Assembly (NCBI GenBank): GCA_033398695.1
Contig: CM065809.1
Coordinates: forward strand, 177,806,501-177,870,500
DNA: 64,000 bases
Reading direction: 5' to 3'
Origin: Orobanche coerulescens
Taxonomy: Eukaryota > Streptophyta > Magnoliopsida > Lamiales > Orobanchaceae
Positions 57,501-64,000 of this stretch are shown one piece after another; position 1 is the stretch's first letter; each line of letters opens with the position of its first letter. The position numbers were made by a program, and so were the translations under genes. A model generated the notes under the pieces. It did no database searches and was not told the origin of the DNA. It was given only the letters and a program-made list of their open reading frames with translations.

Positions 57501-60493
57501 GAGACACGGTGTCGAGGAAGCAACTTGGGAAACCGGGATAGCATGCGTGCTAGGTACCGGAGTTGTTTGTTTCTTAAGTTTCGGACGAAACTTATTTTTA
57601 GAGGGTAGAATGTAATATCCGTATTTTCTTTCCCTTGTATTTTCGTTTTGGTGTATTTCTCGATCGTAGTGACCCTCGTGTACTTCTCAGCGTGTCCTTC
57701 TGTCAAACCGTTGAACTGTATTCTCGTTATTGTTGTGCGGAACCGCCGTTTGGGTTGCCGTGGATCCATTTCGTGTTGTTGGTTCCCAAATATTGATTCT
57801 ATCGTTTTATTCTCTTTAGGATCATTTTTATCATTTTGGAACCCGAAAGGGGGTGTGGGCAGCGGCACAAGGTGTGTGCGCCGCGGCACACAAATCCCTT
57901 GATTGTTGGTCGGACAAAGCATGCGTGTGCGGCACACCCATCCAAATCCGCGGCACGGTGCAGCAGTGCCGCGGCACACACGTCGTGCCGCGGCACACTC
58001 GTGTGTCTTCTGCGACCAAAACCCAGTATGCGTGTGTCGCGGCACACGCAGTCTTGTGCGGCACAATGCGAAACACAGGAGTAAATTTTTGGCACGTGCC
58101 GCGGCACACCTAAGTTGTCGCGGCACACAAAGCGATCAATGTGCAAACTCGTCCTTATTAGGCGAAATCGGCCGTCTTCTTCTTCATTTCAACTGCGAGA
58201 GAGAGAGACCTAGGAGGAGAACTTCTCAAGCATTCTTCATCCGGGGGTCGATTTTCACCATTTCCCTTCGGTTGTGAGGCTCGGATAATCAATCTAACGC
58301 GTGTTCTACGGATCTTAGTACTTGAATCTTCAAAGGTAATGTTTCTAGAACCCTATTTTCAATTAATTTGGGGGTTTTGGGTTTTTCTTCCGATTCGTTC
58401 CGTTTTGTTGGTGGATTCATGATGAATACGATTAATATTGTTAGTATCTTTAGTTTCCTACGGATTCATGGATATTTTGTGGATTTTTACGGAATCGAGA
58501 GGGTTTGGTTGTGGTCCGCCCTCGTTGTTATTTTTGGTACAAATATATATGAATCGTAGGCGGGTTTCCGGATGTATTCCATTTCCATAATCGTTTAGAA
58601 GTGGTTGTGATTGTGCTATTCGAATCGTTAGGTTCATTTTCGTCGGTTTCTCGTGGTTGTGCTTGATTCTTCCGTTCCGTTCGTGTCATCGTCTATTTAA
58701 TCGAGGCAAGTATCCTTATGAACTTACAGTCTTGACATAGTAGTATTGTATGAGAAATGGTGTGTGTGTGTATGCTCACTACGGGTTAGATCCGACGGGG
58801 TCTCGGTAGGGGTCCACGGAGGTGTGGATCGACGAGCTTTGCTTTTAACCACTACGGGTTAGATCCGACGGGGTCTCGGTAGGGGTCCACGGAGGTGTGG
58901 ATTGACGGTTAATTGTGGTGAATTTTACAAATGTGATTTTGATATTGGCATTTCCGGAAATGAGTGCTTTCGAACGGTTTCCTTTATTGCATGCATTTAC
59001 TATATGTGTAAGATGTAAGTTGTTCATCTGGTTACTTGTACTAGCGTAATTGCTAACCCCTCTGGGGACCGTTTTGGGAAATTCGTTTTATGAATTTCGG
59101 TCGGGTTCATCGAGACGAGCGGGCGCTGGACCAGTACACGGATGATGGCCGTGCGTGATGATTGTGCACGAGTGACGTTTTAGTGTCTTTTACCTTTTCA
59201 TCTTTTGTGGTTTTGAACTAATAGTTGTACTCGAGTACTTAAGGGGTTCTTGTTCGTTCGGATTGTATTGTTGCTTATTATGTTGTGTTGGATGATGATG
59301 TTATATTGACCGGTTGAACCGGGTGGATTATTCTGTTTTGCGTCTTTATGACATGGTATTGTTCTGTCGTTTATGTGAGTCGATGAGTATGGTGCTGTTC
59401 AGCCTGGTGGGTCCCATATAGGGATTCACGGCGCTGTAATATACCTCGGATATCCTGGGGGTGTTACAAAATTAACCTCAAGCCATAGCTCGAACTTCCA
59501 CTAAATCATATGACATGCCATATGATATCTAGACTATTACAAAGCCGATAACACCAATAGGAAAGAACCACCTAACGGTGCACAAACAAAATGGAACAAC
59601 CATAACTTAAACAAACACGACTTTAGACAATTAATTGGCACTATAATCTTCATCGACCCCAACGTAGTCGGAATTTAGGTGCAGTTGATGATGATGGTGA
59701 TGTAAATGTGAAACATAAGACGAAATTTTGGGGTTATTTGTAATATTTATATAAGTTGAGGGATGTAATAAAAGTATTTGATGACATGAAGAATTTCCCT
59801 TAGCTCTGCTAAAGCCGGTGCAAAATGCAAGACGGATGTAGACCAAGGGTGTCGTTTTATAATTTTCAAAGTTAGCTGTTTTCCTTTTGTAATTTGACCA
59901 AACCTTAGGATAATTTTTCTGATTATCCCATAATTAGAAGTTTAATACCTCTGGCAGTACTCAATGACATCCAGCTGGACCTTTTTTTAATTGTTCCCAA
60001 ATATATCATGCATAGAATTTAATGCAGGACTGACATACCTGTTAGTACAAGAATGGAGGAGCCTGGGAACCCAAACCTTTCAACCAAGAGTTTTTTCATG
60101 TAACATACATCGTTGATGCTTCCATTGAGACTCTTGCTATGTCCCTTGTAGGTAATGCCACATAAAAAAGCTCGTTTACGTCCATGAGCACGAAGACCAT
60201 GCTGTGGTACCATGTTCCACTGGTCATTAGCTCTGCCATGACCTGCATAGCCATCCATCCAGGGTTAGTTACATATTGTGTTTTTCTCTAAACATCCAAT
60301 TGAAATTACTATTTGCTCCATAATGAAAGATTATTGTTTCCTAACAACATGGGCATCGTTTATAAAAATTCCAACAAGACGTACTTTGGAGTATTGTAAC
60401 GCGTTGACAGGCTGGACAACGTAGGGTTTGTGCATCGACTGGCACCAGAAACAGCATACCGCACCAGCTGCAGCTAAGTCTTCTTCTGTTCAT
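48516..60493 (-). CDS. Type I metacaspase with LSD1-type zinc finger (complete, 327 aa)
   Basis: Arginine/lysine-specific cysteine protease family, linked to programmed cell death and proteostasis. Minus-strand exons in order: 60493-60385, 60242-60039, 50529-50202, 49875-49758, 49546-49382, 48575-48516. All phases join (1,1,2,0,0) and the CDS totals 984 nt. Exon 1 has the zinc-finger pattern CSWC-11[15 protein letters not shown]. Exon 2 starts the caspase-like domain ([14 protein letters not shown]). Exon 3 has catalytic His in HYSGHGS (50411-50431) and Cys in IIDTCFSGT (Cys codon 50249-50251). The last exon gives the conserved end [11 protein letters not shown]. The proline-rich linker between zinc finger and p20 is short (about 25 residues). 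Intron 2 is 9.5 kb and contains a LINE-like piece with a whole gypsy element; intron 5 contains a MITE. Intron 4 uses a GC donor (ACG|GCGAGT) unless sequence error is involved. Both active-site residues are present, so activity is plausible. Confidence 0.92.
48700..49015. mobile_element. MITE-like inverted repeat in the last metacaspase intron
   Basis: The left end AAGTACACTCTACTCCGTGA...ATGGTTTTTTT and the right end (complement AAGTAAATTACACCAAACCC...ATGGTTTTTTT) pair over about 45 bases with gaps. A related element is at 49935-50175. Boundaries are approximate. Confidence 0.6.
49133..49152. repeat. (AC)n microsatellite
   Basis: About ten AC units in the last metacaspase intron. Confidence 0.9.
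49935..50175. mobile_element. MITE-like inverted repeat in metacaspase intron 3
   Basis: The left part GAGTAAACTGTACTATG...TTTTTTTGCACTTTGTCC mirrors the right part GGACAAGCTGCAAAAAAAA...CCATAGTGCGG. Same family as 48700-49015. Confidence 0.5.
50940..52797 (+). repeat. Gypsy 5' LTR
   Basis: It contains a cluster of GTGCCGCGGCACAC palindromes (51188-51455) and two tandem ~58-bp units with ACGGGTTAGATCCGACGGGG (52105-52162 and 52178-52235). The last base is G rather than A. ORFs within are artefacts. Confidence 0.92.
52105..52235 (+). repeat. Two tandem ~58-bp units in the gypsy 5' LTR
   Basis: Both copies read CACTACGGGTTAGATCCGAC at the start and GGTGTGGATCGACG at the end. The same pair is in the 3' LTR at about 58776-58905. 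Confidence 0.88.
52804..52815 (+). other. Gypsy primer-binding site
   Basis: TGATATCGGAGC, six bases after the LTR; resembles TGGTATCAGAGC with two differences. Confidence 0.65.
53046..57590 (+). pseudogene. Gypsy gag-pol, heavily decayed
   Basis: Gag starts with an Arg-Gly-rich segment (53046-53110) and has a stop near 53240. Its core includes [14 protein letters not shown] and the zinc knuckle [14 protein letters not shown] (53963-54004). The protease motif [10 protein letters not shown] is near 54315. A stop (TAG) lies at 54892. The reverse transcriptase begins in the clear with [20 protein letters not shown] (about 54958) but breaks near 55145, and its catalytic YxDD-type site near 55305 has lost bases. 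RNase H and integrase (about 55600-57200) survive only as short frame pieces such as HGTQV and VADAL. The end has [13 protein letters not shown]. Many one- and two-base deletions prevent a polyprotein. Confidence 0.88.
57600..57610 (+). other. Gypsy polypurine tract
   Basis: AGAGGGTAGAA immediately before the 3' LTR. Confidence 0.7.
57611..59468 (+). repeat. Gypsy 3' LTR
   Basis: Colinear with the 5' LTR, including the palindrome cluster (57852-58120) and tandem units (58776-58905). Differences are mostly small deletions in G/C-rich runs. It ends GTGTTACA. Confidence 0.93.
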
Positions 60494-60700
60494 CTCTATC
60501 TGGTTTTGTTATAATTCTTTGGAGTTGGGAGGCAATGAAAGATGAGTATTTTGTTTTGCCATAAGTTGCTATTTTTTCTATCTACATTACTTTTGATGCT
60601 GTGTGTTATGGTGTTGGAGAATCAGATTCATGTCTTTATTTCCTTTTCATGTAATGCATTTGTGTGTAATTTGTCATGATTAGATTCCTGAAAGGATTTT
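60494..60700 (-). promoter_or_regulatory. Upstream region of the metacaspase gene
   Basis: About 200 bases upstream of the minus-strand ATG. No clear TATA box was seen. Confidence 0.3.
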
Positions 60701-60704
60701 TTAC

Positions 60705-60910
60705 AAAATCCAGCCCTGAGGTTTAGTGTAATTACAAAAAAAGAACCCACTTTTTTTTTGGAGTTGAAAATATTCTCTGGAGGTTTGTAATTCCCTTGCA
60801 AATACCCCTTCTTGAGGTTGAGGTTGCACTACAAACAAATACCGGGGACTCGGGGGGTATTTGTAATCGGGCTGAAACTGAGGGGTCGTTTTTGTAATTA
60901 ACCCTTCCTG
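60705..60910. mobile_element. MITE-like inverted repeat upstream of the metacaspase gene
   Basis: The left part CTGAGGTTTAGTGTAATTAC and the right part (complement GGTTAATTACAAAAACGACC, CCTCAG) pair imperfectly. The same style of element occurs in CAMTA intron 8 (8940-9240) and at 63668-63925. Confidence 0.5.
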
Positions 60911-61655
60911 GAATCAAAGGAATCACGCAACTAATTATTGTGTTGCTACTATATGTGAACATAACTTTGCCTAGAGAATCCGATTCTGCACCTTTATCAT
61001 TGTTATGAATTCATTGTGTAAGGTTAGAGCAGGCACTACGTGTGCGGTTGATGACCCCCCCCCCCCCCTTTGGGCATCCTTACGGTTCGATTAATTGGTA
61101 ATGAATCAAATTGCACCGGGGCCCAACTGAAGTTACAGTTTCCTTTTACAGTATATAAACTTGAAAGAGTATAAATGAAACCATGCCAAGGTGGGGGTAC
61201 TTGTAACTTTAGGACACAACCATTTTATTTTTCTTTCTTGTTAATAATTTGGCAAGAGCAAAGGGGTAATTCGGCACTATCCGTGTGCTCAAGTGATGGA
61301 CGGAGATCGAATGGTTTCTCAAGTCAGCAATGAATACATTCGTCACCGGGGGATGGTGATGATGAAGTCAGTACTGAAAATAGGCATGAGACTTCTAGAT
61401 TCTTAGTAAAAATTGATAAGAATTTATTTCGAATTATTTTATTTAAGATCCATCAGAATGGTTCAAAAAAAATACAAGTCAAAAGCTCAAATGATTAAGT
61501 ATGAAATCTAACTTAGTATCCAAATAATGAGATAGTGCAAACCAACAATAAAAATGCAAACTCTGGTACAAATAAATATATAATATTTTAATAAAATATA
61601 CCAAATCATATAAAAGACATGTCTAATATTAATTTACTCGATCGATTTATTACTA
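60911..61655. other. Intergenic, nothing distinctive
   Basis: It contains the C14 tract 61055-61068 and unstructured AT-rich DNA. Confidence 0.5.
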
Positions 61656-61659
61656 AAAG

Positions 61660-62147
61660 TTAGGAATACGGTTCGGTTCCGGTTAACCGGACCGAAATTT
61701 CGGTTAACTGGAACCATAAATGTCCTAAAATAACAACCGAAAATTGGACTATATAAATTTTCGGTTAACCGGAACCGGACCGATTATTTTCGGTTACAGT
61801 TTGGTTAACCACAAAAACCGTTTTTTTTATTTCAATTTAAAAAATTGAAATAATGTATTATAATTATAAAATATAAAATATAATTTCACAAAAACAGGTA
61901 GGGTTCTAATTTTTAATTTTAATGTACAAAATTTAAAATAATATAATATAATTATAAAATAAAAAATAATATTTAATAAATATATTTTATAAAACATGTT
62001 TTCTTTTCGAAACCGAATGGTTATCGATTAGACCGAAAGCTGAAAAAATGATACACAATAGAACCAAAAATTGGACTGATAACCGAAATTGCGGTCTTCG
62101 GTTAACCGGAACCGCGCGGGTCCGGTTCGGTTCCGATTCTAAAAACT
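61660..62147. mobile_element. MITE-like element with CGGTTCGGTTCCGGTTAACCGG ends
   Basis: The left end AGGAATACGGTTCGGTTCCG and the complement of the right end AGAATCGGAACCGAACCGGA are inverted repeats. Multiple CGGTTAACCGGAACC words lie near both ends and an AT-rich core lies between. No certain target duplication. Confidence 0.65.
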
Positions 62148-63665
62148 ATTTAGACAGTCCTATTAAGAATTAAACTCAACTCGTTTAATGAAACGGTTAA
62201 ATTCTTTTCAAAAGTTAGTTGATTTTTTTACAGAAATTATATTGAATCGTCCTATTCAATCCCATTCGAGTGGATTCCACAAGTTCTATGGGTTAACGTC
62301 TCAGACCTAATTCAAAAATATGTAAATATTTTGGTTTACTTTGTTTCAGAAAAGTATGATTTATGGATTTAACAGAAATCTTTTATTGGTCCACAAAATT
62401 TTATTGATTTGCTTGGCAAGCCGTTGTTGATTTGATCATTTATATATTGTAAATATAATCATTGGAATCAACACTATGTTAGTATAAAATATATTTAAAA
62501 AAATTAAAGCCAACACGAAAATCTAGTCTCACTAGCTTTTTCAATTCGATTTGAAAACCGACTTTTCAGTCATATAAAAAAATTATTTACCAAACACTTT
62601 ATTTAACCAGATCAAGAAGCCAAAAAGTCTACTAAAAAAACCATTCAAGAGCTATTTATCAAACACCTACCATGCGTTTCACGTGTTCGCCTATATTTTG
62701 ATGAGGAGATGTGTTTTATTCCCCTTTTCTTCAATGTGTCAGCAATCAAATGTCGAAATTACTAATCATTGATTTCTTTGGTATAATATGGCATACGCCA
62801 TACGGCATAGCTATTTTAAAGCACGTCAAAAGTAAAATCCATGTGTCCCGCACGCGATGGATCTACTGATGACCCAAGTGTACAAGTGGAGCTCAGTGAA
62901 GTTTCAAAGAGGGATTCTTTGAAACGCCTAGAGGTACCACTGCTACCAAGTACGGACACTTCAAATTGGAAATTTTAGCCGTGTCGTGCCCTCATATCAT
63001 TTCCTATTTTACGTGTAAAAGAGCATATGCCGTGTTCCTGTGTTGCGTCTTATATCCACTCATGTGTCCGTGCTTTCTAAGATGCGAGACAACTCTGGGA
63101 GGGAGGGAGGGAGAAGGCACACTAGATTGCACATAAGTATGAAATTCAGGAACTCAAAAGTACCACATTCAAATTAAGTTTTGGCATAATAAAACATCAT
63201 AATATACAGAATATGTAATATGTATATACAACAGACGATAAGAGGGTGTCTGCTTTCAGTCCACATCTAATCGGGGCTCACTCATTGGACAAGTAAATCG
63301 AAAGAAATGGTGCATCTGCCTGGCCATCTCCACAATGTTACCCAGACTTTTACATACTGCAATGGAGGACTTGGCTCAGTTTATTCGACACCATAAAAAA
63401 GGGCACTTAAAGCATAATTAACATCTCAAACTTGTCTCCTCTTCAAAACAATCACAACTGCAACCCCACAAAAAAGAGAGCATTCAGTGACGAGCTATCG
63501 CTATTAGCTTAATACTAGAGTCAAACAAACGATCCTATGGATATATACACACATTTTACCAAGATGTGCAAATGCATGCTTAGAAAAGTGACTCATGCCT
63601 ACAACCGAAACCCAGCACGTAAATCACAATCAAGATGGTGATATACTACTGTCGGCTGAAATATT
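62148..63665. other. Intergenic, nothing coding recognised
   Basis: AT-rich DNA with one perfect 10-bp inverted repeat, GTTTCAAAGA at 62901-62910 and its complement at 62916-62925, and a GGGAGGGAGG tract at 63099-63111. Confidence 0.5.
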
Positions 63666-63667
63666 TG

Positions 63668-63925
63668 GGTTAATTACAGAACTACCCCTGCAATATGACA
63701 TTTTTTTCTTAAAATTACTTTGTAAATTTAGAAATACCCTACTTGATATTTGTACCATCTTAAAAAGTTTTCCCGGTTGAAGGTGCAATTTGTAAAATAG
63801 AAACAAACATCGACAGAAGTTATAGAACAATTCATAATTGTAATTAGACAGCTTTTTTTTCCTCTTCTTTTTTCTGGTAATTTGACCAAGCATCCAAGGG
63901 TATTTTTGGTAATAACCAAATATTT
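63668..63925. repeat. MITE-like sequence of the GGGTTAATTACAGAACTACCC type
   Basis: It starts GGGTTAATTACAGAACTACC and ends near TATTTTTGGTAATAACC, loosely complementary. ORFs inside are artefacts. Confidence 0.35.
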
Positions 63926-64000
63926 TTTTGTCATTCCAAGGGACCCAAAAGAAAAACTTCAATAGAACCAACTCACTCCATTCAGGATATAAATAGGATA

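Larger units (their letters stand above)
50940..59468 (+). mobile_element. Ty3/gypsy LTR retrotransposon (Tekay/Del-like chromovirus), in metacaspase intron 2
   Basis: LTRs 50940-52797 and 57611-59468, each 1858 bp, start TGTAATATCCG. The primer-binding site is TGATATCGGAGC at 52804; the polypurine tract is AGAGGGTAGAA before 57611. The flanking 5-mers are ACATT and AAATT, a target duplication with one change. The order gag, protease, reverse transcriptase, RNase H, integrase is gypsy. The C-terminal piece (EEATWE-type, 57500-57540) fits the chromodomain-adjacent end of Tekay. It is oriented opposite to the host gene. Confidence 0.93.
50848..59621 (-). mobile_element. 5'-truncated LINE/SINE piece, minus strand, split by the gypsy element; TSD TTTAGACAATTAATT
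   Basis: The 15-bp repeat TTTAGACAATTAATT at 50833-50847 and 59622-59636 flanks the insertion, which starts with a T9 run (an A-tail on the minus strand). Removing the gypsy element leaves 92 + 153 bases. The tail on the minus strand reads TTACCGGGGTCTTGTCCCC, typical of plant non-LTR elements. It is inserted in the dispersed repeat also found in CAMTA intron 5. Confidence 0.75.

Overview
This window is nuclear DNA from a flowering plant, most likely a eudicot. Host genes have many introns with standard plant splice sites, non-coding DNA is AT-rich, and almost everything between exons is transposable-element DNA. No prokaryotic, organellar, tRNA, rRNA or CRISPR features were seen. I cannot name the species.

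Three host genes can be assembled exon by exon with matching intron phases. (1) 658-11729 (+): a CAMTA-type calmodulin-binding transcription activator, entering the window at the end of its CG-1 domain and complete to its stop codon (10 exons). (2) 21187-24885 (+): a complete 4-exon alpha/beta hydrolase with Ser-Asp-His triad (313 aa). (3) 60493-48516 (-): a complete 6-exon type I metacaspase (327 aa) with an N-terminal LSD1-type zinc finger. Its second intron is about 9.5 kb and houses a whole LTR retrotransposon nested in a non-LTR element; its third intron after that appears to use a GC donor. CAMTA and metacaspases are both known from stress and immunity biology, but nothing here suggests they work together.

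The rest is a layered transposon landscape. CAMTA intron 5 (1951-6522) holds an (AT)n-bounded CAGTG element, an hAT-type MITE with 8-bp target duplication, an AT-rich element and two tandem duplications. At 12170-13421 lies an array of degenerate ~30-bp units that flips orientation in the middle. At 13540-20650 a Tourist-like MITE is split by a decayed Ty1/copia element (14122-20595). At 25316-38290 there are RTE-type LINE pieces; one is split by a 9-kb giant-LTR, apparently non-coding Ty3-type element (28447-37421, TSD TCCTG), whose 5' LTR carries a further hAT MITE proven by the empty site in the 3' LTR. At 38690-44900 there are Helitron-like units with exon-like fragments, one resembling plant exonuclease 1. 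At 45472-48340 a 2.9-kb hAT-type element (8-bp TSD) contains two long foldback elements, each bounded by (TA)n. At 50940-59468 lies a Tekay/Del-like Ty3/gypsy element with decayed gag-pol. The last 3 kb hold only MITE-like repeats.

The most unusual items are the microsatellite-bounded foldbacks nested in the hAT element, the orientation-switching array, the exonuclease-1-like capture, and the intact metacaspase with its transposon-packed intron and GC-AG intron.
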